Positions 11,141-23,014 of a stretch of 64,000 nt of DNA are shown piece after piece. The position numbers were made by a program, and so were the translations under genes. This DNA comes from Avena insularis (taxonomy: Eukaryota; Streptophyta; Magnoliopsida; Poales; Poaceae): the NCBI GenBank assembly GCA_023614405.1, contig CM042685.1:86170684-86234683 (forward strand), read 5' to 3'. How positions within the stretch are numbered: the first letter of the stretch is position 1; each line of letters begins with the position of its first letter. Below the pieces are notes generated by a model, which saw only the letters and a list, made by a program, of their open reading frames with translations, was not told the DNA's origin and searched no databases.

Positions 11141-11523
11141 CCGAGATCTTGCACCGTCTTGCCTCTTTAATTTGGATGCTCTGTATAGATAGATGTCGGC
11201 AAATTGTCAAGCAATATCTTGTAGTCCTCCCAAGAACCCTGCGATGTTCTCCATGTTCAACATGTAAGTTGGACAACATGTTCTCCGTCTTAAGATGGGA
11301 TGGTTCACCTACCTATTCCAGTAGAGTGACGTAGACCATAGGTCTGCGACGCCTCATAACTCACACATGCATAGAACGTAATCATAGCCGTTTTTCCCGC
11401 GTGAAGGATACGAAACATTGGTGGCGGCAGTGGTAACATGGCGAAATTTCCACGCATGTTTGCACATGCGATGTCCACGCACCAAGCATTTGATCAACTT
11501 GCATGAATCGTGATGCCGAGTAC

Positions 11524-11530
11524 TATATAT
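11524..11530 (+). promoter_or_regulatory. TATA box of the antisense gene of Tat-B
   Basis: TATATAT about 150 bp before the ATG at 11678. Tat-C has a TATA box at the same distance, followed in both by the shared leader words AACCGTGGTG and TTTTTATCTTTTCACC. The position conservation supports a real promoter on this strand. Confidence 0.6.
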
Positions 11531-11677
11531 TGTAACCGTGGTGATTTTTATCTTTTCACCCCATTCTTCCTCGCATTGTCTTATTCCTCTAGCCAAAGTC
11601 TCCTCGAGCTCTCCACCTGCACAGAGGAAAAACCCTAACTTTTCTTCCAATCTCACAGCCACTCTCCCTCTTCACCA

Positions 11678-14600
11678 ATGGCTAGCAGCAACACTACTCC
11701 ATCCATGGCGGCGTTGGGCGAGGCCACGGCTAAGCCGATGACCTCTGTCCACGTCCCACCAGAGGGCGTGGTGGTGCCGCGTACCGGGGTGGTGGAATCC
11801 ACCAGTGGCGAACATATTCTAGTGGGGCCGGAATTGCTGGAAGAGGAGGCTGATTCCCACAAGGGGGAATGGCGTGGCTCGGATTTCACCGAGAACGATC
11901 TCAAAGAGATCCTTGCCGATGGTTACCTCCCCACGACGGAGGGTCTGGTCTGGTGGGTGATGCCGGCCGGCGAGGTCGTCCCTTCTCCCCTAGCCAGAGA
12001 AAATGTATACCTCAAAGCCCAACTAGTGTGCAGCGTCTCCCTCCCAATCTCTGACTTCTTCATAGAAGTCCTTAGCCATTACCGGATTGAACCTCAGAAC
12101 CTATCCCCGAATAGAATCCTCAAGCTTAGCAATTACGCGGCGCTCTATGAGGGTTACCTAGGGATCAAGCCTAGGTTAGATTTGTTTATCTACTTCTTCA
12201 CCGTCAAGAGGGAAGACGGAGTGAGCAAGGAGGAGCTTAGGAATTGTGGAACCATTAGCTTCAAGGTCCGGCCTGGCTGACGGTTCCTCGACATCGTTGG
12301 CCATGAATCCTGCAAGAACTGGAAGATGATGTATTTGTACGGCCCAGACATTCCTCTAGCTGGCCGAGAAAAAATGTACCAGGACTTTGTCGATGGAGCT
12401 GCCGCTGAAGCCCCGACATGGAGATCCCAAGCCCTCCTCCCCTCCAACGACGAAACATCTCGCGTCGTAAGGCGTATAGACTGTCTCGTAGAGACTGGTC
12501 TGACTGGGTTGGACCTAGCCATGTGCTGATTCATCAGGCGGATTTAGCCTCTGCAGCACCGCGTGAAGCTACGAATATTCCAAGGATAGGAAGGATAGCC
12601 TCAGCATCTCCGAGGACAACTTTTCGAGTGACTCCGTCAAGATTCGCCTCAAAGACATAGTCAAGGTGAAGGACAGGAAGCATGGCTTCACCATCACCTA
12701 TGACATGTTTTAGGGCGGCACGTGCCCAGAGGTACTTATTTATTTTTCCGTGTATGACATATACTCTAGTTCTTCCGCCTTGCCTTAACCTTTGCGTCTA
12801 ACACTTTGGGATTCACTTAACAGCTGAAGAATCTATATGAAGGTACCATGGCTTCCCAAGTCTACGATCCCAAGATGAAGTCACCGTCGTGTCCGACGAT
12901 GATGTCCCATTGGCGTGAAAGCGGAAGAGCTCCACCTCTGACGCTATCGACGGAGCCAAGAAAAAGAAGACGGAGGGTGGAGCCTCCAAGAGATCCACCG
13001 CCTCCCTAGAGGTGGAGCAAGGAAGAATTACTGGTATCCCGTTAACCAAGGCACCAACCATTGTGTAAGCTTCTTAACATCTGACATTGTCTCTTGCTCG
13101 TCTTATTCCTGTACTTATACTTTTTGTACGTTTCAAGAAGAAGGCCAGTATGAGTTTGAAGAAGACCTCCAAAACATCGGGGGCTTCTAAAAACATCATT
13201 GCAATGTTTAACCAAGCATCTCCCGCCATCGCCCCTATGACTCTAAGCGTCCAGCCTGCTACCGCACTGACAAGTTCTCTAGCAAAGGTAACATTTGAAC
13301 CTTCCACCATGGAAGTGGACCCAACTCCTTCTCAGGAGGTCCCAGACGTTGCCGCGGATCCCCATGTTGTCGGAGAGTAGGCGACATAGGAGATCACGTC
13401 CTCTAAAGTGGCTAAAGTTTCGGCTAAGGATGCCATTGATAGCGGTAAGGCAATGGTGGAAGGCGGAACTTCTGCCATAGGTGGAGCCATTGCACCCAAG
13501 ACACCAGCAGAGCTCCCAAAGATCGTCTACCCAGTTCTTACACCGAGTAGCTCAGCTCTGGCTCCTGGTATAACACCGACTTCTCCCACGTGTGGCCTTG
13601 AGGAGCTGCTCAAGCAGGCGGAGATATTGCGCGTTAACAGTCTTTCTTTTAGCAAGATATTGACCGAAATCTCCAGCAACCTCAAGATCATTGCACTTTT
13701 AAGTTTTATATGCCTTTTGCATTTCATATGTAGTATCCCACTGTAGCCCCCAAGGATTTAGACGGAAAACCATAGGTCTTTAGGTCTGAATGCTCTAAGA
13801 GTGACTAAGCTAGAAACTTTCACTGTATCCCCCAAGTATGTAGTTTGAATGAATTATTCTGACTGGATACTTTTAGAGTAGCATACGCAGTGTTTGTAAT
13901 TTTTAATTCTATAGACCCCAAGCCTCTAGGTGAAACAGAATTAGTTCGGACTATATGCTTAAAGATAGACTAAGCATATTGCTGAGTTAAAAAATCGTAC
14001 TGTATCCCCCAAGCCTCTAGGCGGATACTTATACGGCTAGATGCTCCAAGTAGACTAAGTAACATTAATATGTTTTGTAGAATGAGAATGCTCGGAGGAA
14101 TGTCGCCAACAACAAGTTCCACAAGATGCGTGCTGATCTCGAAGCTGAAAAGGGTAAAACTGCCTTCTTGAAGGATCAAATCACCAAGAGTAAGATTTTG
14201 TTTTTATTTTCAATTTCGCACTCAATCTTGGTCTTGTGACATTAACTTCCGACTACTCATTGCGCCTTGTCATTTCTCTGACATGCAGAATCTATTTCCA
14301 AGGTGAAGGACATTATCGAGCAATCCAAGAACATAGAAGAGCTAGATAGCGAAAAAAAAATCCTAAAGCAGGAGAGAGACGACATGCTGAAGATGAATGA
14401 AAAGTCTATGGCTGTCATGCAAGAATCTGCTAACACGGTGATCAACCATCTGAAGGAGGAAATTGCAATCCTCAAGGAACAGAACAAAGCTACCACTGAG
14501 CAGAATACTCGCAACCTTGACGCTTACAAGACCCCCTATCAAGAACTGGACTCCATGGCGAAGATTCTCCAACAGGCTGAGGATAGCATCTTTGGTAAGC

Positions 14601-15213
14601 ATACTCTATCTTGTACTTCTATAAGCCAGGTACTCTGAACTTTTGTTGTTTTTTACTCATGTACTCAATCACTTGGCCAGAAATGCAGCTCCTATTGGTT
14701 TAACCAATAATCCTCCTCCGCCAAAGGAATGCATGGTTCTTGCCGGCAACTTAATCAGCACCGCCATCACCCAAGCAAAAGAGATTGTCGAGCCCTTGAA
14801 CATCAACATGAAAGTAGTGGACTCCGTCATGAAATATTCGGATATCCTGCACAAAGCCCCCGAGCGTATCGTAAGCTGGAAAGCTTCATGTACCCGGGAA
14901 GGTGCAAGGATGTCGTTGGCTATGGTCAAGGCTCATTATGATAATGCTGACATCGACACAGTGACCTCTGGCTTGCCCAATGTAGAAGATGACGGCCAGA
15001 AGATCGATCATGGAGCATCTATTCATCGCTTGTCGGCTATGACACCAGGGTCACCAAGTTGGTGGATGCAAACACCTTTTACCCCTTGAGGTAATTGACA
15101 CCGACCAGTCCAGCTCCTCCGAGTCCCTCAAGACTGCCAACTTCAGTGATGGGCCAGATGGCTCTCCTGCAGCTGATGACGTTACCTCGAAGAAGCCTGC
15201 ACCAGAAGAATGA
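11678..15213 (+). pseudogene. Antisense accessory gene of Tat-B, six exons, Transposase_28-like with coiled coil
   Basis: Starts MASSNTTPSMAALGEA and shares this N-terminus with the Tat-C copy. Exon 1 (11678-12731) holds a Transposase_28-like region: KAQLVCSVSLPISDFF, IEPQNLSPNRIL, YEGYLGIKPRLDLF, then CKNWKMMYLYGPDIPL. Exons inferred from splice signals and comparison with Tat-C: 12824-13065 (Lys-rich KKKKTEGGASKR), about 13137-13697, 14081-14189, 14289-14594, 14681-15213. The last three give a long coiled coil (NNKFHKMRADLEAEKGK... KILKQERDDMLKM) and a conserved C-terminal helical domain (PKECMVLAGNLIST). In-frame lesions: TGA at 12278-12280, TAG at 12711-12713, small deletions near 12880 and 15015. 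Introns have GT...AG ends. It lies opposite to gag-pol, so its introns are not removed from the genomic RNA. Function unknown; the Pfam link is from memory. Confidence 0.75.
13741..14060 (-). repeat. Intronic array of polypurine-tract-like motifs (Tat-B)
   Basis: Four units about 82-89 bp apart, each with plus-strand CTGTAGCCCCCAAG or a variant, starting near 13744, 13826, 13912 and 14003. In element sense (minus) each reads CTTGGGGGMTACAG, close to the real tract at 11124. Confidence 0.85.
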
Positions 15214-15724
15214 AAACAATATGTAATATTTGTTTCCTCTATATGTTTTGTATGTATGCGGAAAACTATGGGTTAACCTTAAGGCACAAAACAATAGCTA
15301 TATGTTTCCTGCTACTTAAGTACTAATTCCAGCATGTATATATTTTTTAAGCAAGTGCTGGCTTCTCCATTACTCTAGTTTTATGCTTGACTTTTCGTGA
15401 GTTGGAACACCCTCAGTCAGAACTATGTGCTCAGGCAATGATGCCCAATGGCACCGCCCAAACCTAAGCACAAAATTGCCGACTTCGAGTGCCAAAATTC
15501 ACTGCTCCAAAATCCACATAAAAACAACAAAGAATGTGTAGACCAGAAAACTTATGCTAACGCCCTTAGGCGGAATTTCCACAAGTGCAAATGCAAAACT
15601 TGTGCATAAAGGTTTTATACAATCCAAAAATGAACATTAAAGGAGGTAAAAGACTCAAGCATATGAGTGAACCAAAGATCTTTTCATTGATCATATAAGA
15701 GGTACACAGTAGATAAAAAATATG
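15214..15724. other. Spacer between antisense gene and pol of Tat-B
   Basis: About 510 bp between the two convergent reading directions, AT-rich, no coherent frame. It would be the 3' untranslated part for both the plus-strand gene and the minus-strand pol. Confidence 0.6.
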
Positions 15725-16970
15725 CTAAGTGTAAAAAGGACGTAGATGTGCTATGTTCCATGGCCGATCAAGCTCTGGGTAGTCATCATCCGGGTCACAT
15801 CGCTTACGCTTATGATCCTCGTTTGGTCTATCCTCTAGTTCACGATTGTCAAGGAGGTAGTAAGATCCATTGAGTAGGGCCTTGCTAATGATGAATGGTC
15901 CTTCCCATGGAGGGGATAATTTGTGTGACTTCTTCTGCTTAAGTTGGAGCACTAGATCCCCCTCTTTAAACGAGTGATGCCGAACTCGGCGACTATGGTA
16001 GCTGTGTAGCTTCTGCTGGTAGATGGCAGATCTTTGGCATGCCAATACACGCTCTTCCTCGAGAAGGTCCAGATCTAGGCGCCTGGTGAATCGTGAAGGA
16101 TGTCGTAGGCGGCAACTCTTGGTGAATCATGAAGGATGTCGGAAGACAGGATGGCTTCTGCTCAATATACCATGAAATAAGGGGTGTAGCTAGTAGATCT
16201 GTTGGGTGTAGTTCGTAAACTCCACAGAACAAATGATAATTCCTATGCCCAGGCTCCAGCTGCTCTATGTAGCGGTGCCTCTCGACGTGGCTTGATTCCC
16301 TGTAGAATTAATCCATTGGCTCGCTCGACTTGCCCATTGGACTGTGGATGTGCCACAAAATCCAAATCAAGGCGAATGCCCTTCTCCCAACAATAATATT
16401 CCACTTCTCTGAATGACAAGTTTCTACCATTCTCGGTGATAATGGTATGTGGGCGACCAAATCTCACCACTAGATCCCGGACAAACCTAAGGACAGTTGC
16501 CCCATCAATATTTCTAATGGATTTAGCTTCTATCCATTTGGTGAATTTATCAATTTCTACTAGAAGATGTCTAAACCCACAAGGTGCCGTCTAAAACGGA
16601 CCAACCATGTCTAGCCCCTAGACTGTAAACGGCCAAATTATTGGTATTGTTTGCAATTCTTGAGCTGGTACATGTGGTTGTCAGGCATAGTACTGGCATC
16701 CCATGCATGTCTCAACTATCTTGTCCGTGTCCGCCTCGCGTTGAACTAGTAGAATCCTTGCCGAAACGCTTTGGAGACCAACGATCGAGGAGCGGCTTGA
16801 TGCCCGCAATCTCCAAGATGGATCTCATGAAGGATTTCAATACCTTCTTGCTGGGAAACACACTTTAAGTATGCACCAGTGGTGCTTCTTTTATAGAGCT
16901 TTCCATTGATTATGGTATAGCCCTTTGCTCGACGTACTATTTGCCGACTTTCAACCTCGTCGATGGGCAA
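15725..16970 (-). pseudogene. Tat-B integrase
   Basis: Minus-strand pieces read VSQQEGIEILHEIHLGDCGH (start of the zinc domain), the core GLDMVG with a stop just before it (TAG at 16613-16615 region, Tat-C has Trp there), then TIITENGRNLS and NGQVERANGLIL, and the C-terminal domain with SYHSRRVRHHSFKEGDLVLQ, LSPPWEGPFIISKALLNGSYYL and the end RPWNIAHLRPFYT. The second catalytic Asp is Glu here (codon 16432-16434). A short duplication or deletion around 16085-16170 scrambles the region between core and C-terminal domain. It would integrate the element cDNA but is not functional. Confidence 0.88.
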
Positions 16971-17026
16971 AGTTCTGTGTACGAGATATTCCCTGAACGG
17001 TTTTGTCCAAGCCGAAGGGACTTTTG

Positions 17027-17510
17027 TTACTGTATGAACAAAAGAGCCAACTCTATTCGGGTTCTCAGGGTCTGCTCCTTCATGGATGGTGTCCGTATAT
17101 GCTCCATAAAAATTCCACGTGAAATTGGTTTGCGCCCTGATCCAAGCTTTAACAATAGATCAGCCGCCTCATTTTCCTCCCTCTTGACATACTTGACTTC
17201 GTAGCCCTTGAAGCACTTGGCTATCTCGTCTACTTCGTCTCGATATGCCACCATCATAGGGTTCTGCGTGTTCCAAGTGTCAGCTACCTGTTGGACAACC
17301 AAGTTGGAATCTCCACAGCAAACTATGCGCTTGATGCCAATATCCTTGGCTAAGCGAAGTCCATGAATGAGTGCTTCATATTCCGCCATGTTATTTGTAG
17401 CCTCAAAGTGGATCTGCAGAATGTAGTGTAGCTTTTACCTTGTTGGTGATTATAGCATTACACCAGCCCCCGAGCTGTTGAGTAGCTTTGATCCATCAAA
17501 GTGCATCACC
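17027..17510 (-). pseudogene. Tat-B archaeal-type RNase H (second RNase H)
   Basis: Reads VMHFDGSKLLNSSGAG (first Asp), then MAEYEALIHGLRLAKDIG (Glu), VCCGDSNLVVQQVA (Asp) and VKREENEAADLLLKLGSG (last Asp). This is the extra, archaeal-like RNase H that marks the Tat lineage, between the classical RNase H and the integrase. Catalytic residues are present, but the frame is broken near 17400-17450. Confidence 0.88.
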
Positions 17511-18083
17511 CAGTATTCTGGCTCTGGTATGGGGGTAGCATCCGGCATCTCCGTCCAATCTGCAGTGAATTCCGCCAAGACGTATGATTTGATACCGTCA
17601 CGTCTCTTGTAGGTGATCTCGAAGTCGGCAAGTTCAATGCCCCACTTCGCGACCCTTCCCGTAGTGTCGCTATTATTGATGATGTCGGACATTGGATCCT
17701 AGGTCATAACTATAATAGGGTGCTCCTAGAAATAGTGCCTTAGCTTCCGAGAAGCAAGGAACACTCCATAAGCTATCTTCTGGTAGTGCGGGTAACGCTG
17801 CTTGGACTCCGTCAAGACCTTGCTTACATAGTAAACTAGTCATTGCACTCCGTACTCATGTGTTGGTTCTTTTCGCTCAACCACGACGATGATGCTGATT
17901 ATCCGGTTGGTGGCCGCCATGTAAATTAACATAGGCTCCATAGGCTCGGGCGCTGCAAGCAGATGTGCAGAGGAGAGTATCTCCTTTAGCTTCTTAAGTA
18001 TAGCATCTTCTTCGTTCGTCCATGTAAATTTGTCCGCCTTCTTCAGCAACTTGTATAGCGGTAGAGCCTTCTCTCCAAGTCGG
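17511..18083 (-). pseudogene. Tat-B first RNase H domain (after RT)
   Basis: Fragments EPMEPMLIYMAATNRIIS, VERKEPTHEYGVQ and further down YHEYFLGAPYYS-like sequence across broken frames, then MSDIINNSDTTGRVAKWGIEL and RRDGIKSYVLAEFTADW. This is the RT-linked RNase H, degenerate in Tat elements and here also interrupted near 17700-17840. Confidence 0.75.
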
Positions 18084-18866
18084 CTAACGAACCGACTTAC
18101 TACTGCAACGCATCCTGTGAGCCATTGGATGTCCTTCAGGCATGTCGGACGGTTTATGTTTAGGATGCACCTCGATTCCATGCTGGGAAACGATGAAGCC
18201 CAACAATTTGCCGGCTGGAACCCTGAAGACACACTTCTTTGGGTTAAGTATCATGTTGTATTTCCGGAGATTATCAAAGGTTTCTTTTAAGTCGTAGATT
18301 AAGTCGTTTGACTTTTTATACATCACTGCCATATCGTCCACATAGGCGTGAACGTTCCGACCAATTTGCTCGTGTAGGCAATGCTGCATAGTCCGCTGGT
18401 ACATAGCACCTGTGTTTTTCAGCCCAAAGGGCATCGTGACATAGCAAAATGTGTCGTAAGTTGTGGTGAACGAAGTGGCCAATTGGTCCAACTTCCCCAT
18501 CTTTATCTGGTCGTATCCTGACTATGCATCTAAAAAACACAGAATTTCCAAGCCAGCCATCGAGTCAATGACTTGGTCAATGCGAGGCAAAGCAAACGGA
18601 TCCTTCGGACACACTTTGTTCAAGCCGGTGTAATCAACGCACATTCTTAATTCTTTGGTCCACTTTTTAGGGACAAGTACAGGATTGGCCACCCATCGGG
18701 TGTGAAGGACTTCTCGGATAAAACTAGCCTTAATTAACCTAGATATCTCTTTTCCTATGGCGCGTCTCTTCTCATCTTCGAAGCATCGTAGAGGTTGTTT
18801 CACAGGTTTGCATTTTGGATCAATATTCAAGTTGTGCTCAGCAAGTTCCATAGGCGCACCTTTCAT
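18084..18866 (-). pseudogene. Tat-B reverse transcriptase
   Basis: N-terminal frame 18522-18866 has RCFEDEKRRAIGKEISRL, TRWVANPVLVPKK, RMCVDYTGLNKVCPKDPFALPRID and IDSMAGLEILCFLDA. After a stop at 18519-18521 the frame 18084-18500 continues with TSFTTTYDTFCYVTMPFGLKN, the intact catalytic box YVDDMAVM (18333-18344) and MILNPKKCVF then GKLLGFIVSQHGIEV. Order and motifs are those of Ty3/Gypsy RT. A small deletion near 18170 shifts the frame in the thumb region. Confidence 0.92.
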
Positions 18867-18927
18867 GGCGGCAGGTTACCAGGCAAAGATGTGCCTATTC
18901 TCACGGAGGAACTCGACAAGCACTTTC

Positions 18928-19615
18928 CTATTTAGGGTCCAGGTACGTCCCAATGGCGGTGACCTTGGAGGCATTTCCTACCACAAGTTCCACCGACTTG
19001 GTTTCGATTGCGGCCTTGAAGCCGAGATCGGAGTCAAAAATCTGCTTGTTCGATGACAGCATCTTCGAGGCATCGAACTTGCTCTGGATCTCCTTGAATT
19101 CTTCTCTATAGAAGACAGCTTCTGCGAAGGGTGCTTCTCCATTGTCGCAGTCCCTTGCTTTTGAAAAGCTTCCGGATACGATAATGACACTGTTTGGTCT
19201 AGGTATCTTGACCTTGTTGTAGATGAAGCATGGCTTGGCCATGAAGGCATGGAAGATGTCGCATCCGAATATGACGTGGTACACGCTATTGAAGGGGACC
19301 ACTTCAAAGGTCATGCGTGATGCACCCAAGGGACCGAGCCTCCCGACCAGGGACTATGCCATGGAACATGGTGCTGGTCCACCTTAGGTTGGTCTCCATC
19401 AATATCATCTTGTGCAGTGTGTCCAGGTATAGGATATTGATGCTGCTTCCACTGTCCATCATGCATTTGGTGAACTCATTGCCGTCAATCAAAGGGTTGA
19501 TGACCATGGAGTATTGGTTCTCCGTTGGGATGAGGTCTGGGTGATCCTTCCTATCCCAAGTAATTGAAACTTCCGACCAACGCAGGTATTGGGGAACTGG
19601 GGGTAGGGTGGCCAT
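18928..19615 (-). pseudogene. Tat-B aspartic protease and linker to RT
   Basis: Frame 19304-19615 contains ITWDRKDHPDLIPTENQYSM and the active-site block FTKCMMDSGSSINILYLDTL, the DSGS form of retropepsin. The following frame (18928-19329) continues TFEVVPFNSVYHVIFGCDIF, usual for Gypsy protease C-termini, then the protease-RT linker. The protease matures Gag-Pol. The two frames overlap by a shift at about 19310. Confidence 0.9.
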
Positions 19616-19636
19616 CAGTATCCTCAGCGAGGTTCT

Positions 19637-20762
19637 CTATGCCCGGACAGTTGGGTTGCCAAGAAAAGTGTGGTAGACGGGGGCCTTCTTCTCGAAGGGG
19701 TTCTTGCCTTTTCCATCGCCCTTGTCGGTGTTCTTGGGGTCAACGTCCTCGTCCACGTCACTTGAATCCTTGGACTCCTCGTCCTTCTTCTTTCCTTTGC
19801 CCTTGCCTCGCAGTCGGTTCTTCCAGCTTTTTTTGTAGCCGGACTCTGGGTCTTTGTTGAGGTCGTTGACCAACTTGCAGTGGCGACTGGTGTGAGTAGC
19901 TTTGCCGCTGCCGTCGAGGTGTACAAGGCATGGCATATCACGGTACTCCTCGTACATTTGGGGAACACGGGGAGCTGTTGGGTTAGTTTCACTACCTCGC
20001 TGATGCGCACGACCAGCACCCTTCCATGGCCATGGCCATGCTATCTACCATCACCTCTTCCTACAAACGTCATTGCGACCATGTCGGAGGCTGGCTTTTC
20101 TTCTTGCGAACTCTGCCGCTTGGTGATGTTATTCCTCTTGGCATGGGTTGGGATGGAAATTGCCCGCAAGGAGCCGCGAGCATCATCGTCGGCAGCCGTG
20201 AACTCAGTAGCGAGCGAGATCATCTAGTTGAGATCTAGCCTGTGATTGTCCTGCAGGCGCTTCAACTTATGTCGGAGCAATGTACCCTTTTCCAAGTTGT
20301 CAATGTAGGTAGCCATAGCGGTCTGATCGTGCCCTCCTGCGTAGGAATTTTTCATATCCATCCAGCGGGAGAGGTAGGCTCGAGATGCTTCGCCTTTCTC
20401 TTGCACACACCACTGTAGATTTCCAATAGTGTAGGGACGCTTTATGTACCCGCAAATTTTTGGTGAACGCTTCTTTCATGTCCAACCAATGGCATATGGA
20501 CTTTTCCGGCAAGTCATCAATCCATTGGCGGCAATGTCAGTGGGAGGTACTTGACGACAACGTTGGGGTTTCCCCCGGCTATCTCCATCGTGTTGTCGTA
20601 ATCGTGCAACCACGTAGCTGGTTTGGTGGTGCTGTCATAGGGGTTGATCATCTTGTCTTTCCGGAAACTCTTAGGGTAAGTTTCGGTCCGTATTATGGGT
20701 CCAAAGCAACGTGGTCTCAGTTACTGTCCTTCCAGGGCCTCGTGAATCTTGTCCAGCCGTGA
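19637..20762 (-). pseudogene. Tat-B Gag (capsid part and CHHC zinc motif)
   Basis: The capsid-like part (20224-20762, several frames) has GMDDLPEKSICHWLDMKEAF, then SRAYLSRWMDMKNSYAG and GTLLRHKLKRLQDNHRLDLN before a stop. The nucleocapsid part (19637-19957) has MPCLVHLDGSGKATHTSRHC, a CX2H...HX4C zinc-binding pattern, then a Lys/Arg-rich stretch and acidic tail. It forms the particle and binds RNA. A 20-30 bp mismatch near 20430-20460 shifts the frame. Confidence 0.85.
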
Positions 20763-22080
20763 GCGTGCATCGTATGGCTCCAGGCTTGATGTTTTCTTCT
20801 TGCCATCAGGGGATGGGCTGCGTGAACGACGCGGGCCTCCTTCGCCATGTTGGCTGCTAGGTGGCGATGGAGGTGGAGGTGGCGGTGGGTTAGCCTTCTT
20901 GTTGTTACCCTCCTGCGATGCCTTGCATCTATCGCGGTTGCTTGTAGGACGTGGAGGGTCATGGCGTGACCTGCTCTTGTGTCCTTGGTTTCCGTTGCGC
21001 TCTCCACCGTGATGGGGTCGCTCCACATTGTTGCGAATGACGATGCCACCCTGAGGGTGTCTTGGCGGAGACATGCTCGTACGGTGGTGAGCCTTTAGGT
21101 CTTCATGATGTCGGGGAGATCGGGCGAATGAGATGGGCGACGAGGATGAGCCTTGCCTCTGTGGTAAGAGGATATGGGGATAGCATCCTTCCTGTTGCGT
21201 GCATCCCTCCGTCTTCGTTCTGATGAACCCGTCTAGGACCCGACGTCATGAGATCTCTCCCTTGGCGTCCTAGGATTGCTAGACTGGCAATATGCTAGGT
21301 TAGACTCAAGCCTCTGAGAGGTGGCCTTTTCCTGCTATTTGACCACCTTTGCTACAAGGTCATATACCTATTCCACAGCTGCGGGTGATCTATCCTGCTC
21401 CAGTAGGCTCTTGGCGACGGCTAAGTGCAGGATAGGAGTGGGCATGACCTGCCTACCCTCGCTATCAATGTATGGCTTCGCATGTGGCGGTTTCGTGGGA
21501 GCCCATCCTAGGTTGCGCCGTACACTAGGATTGTTGATAATGCGAGCCGGAGCTTTCCTAGCCTTCTGTTGCTTGAGAAAAGTCTTGTACTCGGCCTCCA
21601 TGGCTCTAGCTTTCTCGATTGATTTTTGCGCCTTGCCCAGATCTTGATCTAGCTCGGCGGCCGGCTCCACGATGGCCTCTGCTTCCTCCAGGAGCTGCTG
21701 GCGCTTCTCTTCAAGCTGGACTACGTTCCGTATATGAGCCACGGTCATGGGCTCAACGATAAAATTGTTGTACATCACTCTATCAGCTGGAGTGACTTGG
21801 GCGGCCGTAGACGTAGATGTTGGAGGCGGCGGATTTGTGGTGTCGGGGTTACTCGGACTGATGTTGGGTTCTTGCGGGTGCTACGCTAGGTTAGGTGGAG
21901 CGGGCATGGCCTTTGCGCGATCATTGTCCACAACATCAGCTGGTCCCTTCCCCTTATCCAGTGGTTTAGGCGGAGCTTGTCCGGGTTGGTCTTCCTCCAT
22001 CACACTCCCAATGTCGACGAACACCTCTCGGGATGTGATGGACTGGTTGGCCTGCTCCTCACGCTGATGTCCTCCTCCAC
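20763..22080 (-). pseudogene. Tat-B Arg/Pro-rich and coiled linker between the two Gag modules
   Basis: Frame 20721-21074 is Arg/His/Ser-rich with a proline run and a C-terminal SLEPYDARSRLDKIHEALEG. Frame 21368-21778 is a coiled coil (VQLEEKRQQLLEEAEAIVE, KSIEKARAMEAEYKTFLKQ) followed by GWAPTKPPHAKPYIDSEGRQ. Frame 21881-22096 is acidic (EEQANQSITSREVFVDIGS). The same order is in Tat-C. An in-frame TAG at 21335-21337 occurs at the identical place in Tat-C. Confidence 0.8.
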
Positions 22081-23001
22081 CTCCTAAATAGCACAATTGA
22101 CTTCCTCCGGGTTTATATCCATCTTCTCCGAGTCCATGAAGATGTTGGCATAGAGCGCGTCCAAAATAGAGTCAGAGGGTGCAGGGGCTTCCTCGATGAC
22201 GGAAGAAGATACTGAGGCTGCAGGGGCATTGACTGGAGGCGGTGGCGACAGAGGCTGTGGCGGCGGTGACCCGGGTATGGCCACGATCTCAACCTGAGAA
22301 GCCCCTTCAGCGGCCAAGTAGTTGTTGACGGTGTTGATCATGATCTCGAAGGTGAGGAGGCCTGCAGCCTGTTACCGCCTTAGTGTATGCCAGAGAAGTG
22401 TGCCGCGATCCAGTCCTTCCACGAAATGATAAATAGCATCATCACTATGGTAGTGTTCCAGATCGGCCCGTATATGGAGCCATATGGTGAGGTAATCGCG
22501 GGGGATTTCATCCTCTCTCTGGATGCAACGCGCCAGGTCAAAGATAGTCACCATGCCGAAGAACTGTGATCTCTGCTTTCCAGATGCATGGGCGAAGCCG
22601 GCGGATTTGAAGTGATCTTTCACCATTATATCCTGGACATGGGCGGTTTGGGTGGGCCTTGAATTTTTCCGATCTAAGCTGGCAAACTCCAAAGAGAGAT
22701 CAAACTTCGATTCTTCCGCGAACGTATCCTGCCCATAGGCGGTCCCTGCGGGCCTTGACGATCCTCCGACTTCCAGGGAGCTAGTGCCCGAGTCAGTTTC
22801 ACCGATGAACAGGTGGATGTCCCCGATTGGGATGATCGAGCAGCGGGTAGGGTTCGTCTTCGCCGGGATCCAGAACTCGTCGGGAGGGACGATCAGAATT
22901 TTTCCAGAGAAGGTAACACGGCCGATGGCTATGGTTTCGCCGATTCCCGTGAAGAGCTTTGACCTCGCCCGTTATAGATCCTGAAGTGCCTCTTGCCCCA
23001 T
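22081..23001 (-). pseudogene. Tat-B upstream Gag-like module (ORF1)
   Basis: Begins at an ATG (22999-23001) inside the primer binding site: MGQEALQDL, then a stop at 22972-22974 where Tat-C has Gln. Further on are FASLDRKNSRPTQTAH, TIFDLARCIQREDEIPRDYL and HFVEGLDRGTLLWHTLRR, then a Pro-rich tail (SPPPPVNAPAASVSS). The DYLxxWL...FVEGLDxGTLLxHxLRR pattern resembles the end of the true Gag downstream, so it looks like a duplicated Gag module. Role unknown. Confidence 0.75.
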
Positions 23002-23012
23002 GGGGGGCGCCA
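22995..23012 (-). promoter_or_regulatory. Primer binding site of Tat-B
   Basis: Minus strand TGGCGCCCCCCATGGGGC two bases after the 5' LTR. TGGCGCC starts are usual in plant Tat elements. The tRNA is not identified. It contains an ATG. Confidence 0.85.
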
Positions 23013-23014
23013 AC

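Noticed and set aside
11678..15213. The antisense gene as a captured host gene or a DNA transposase
   Set aside because: Its position is constant in several Tat elements and the Transposase_28 name does not imply transposase activity; no DDE or other catalytic motif is visible.
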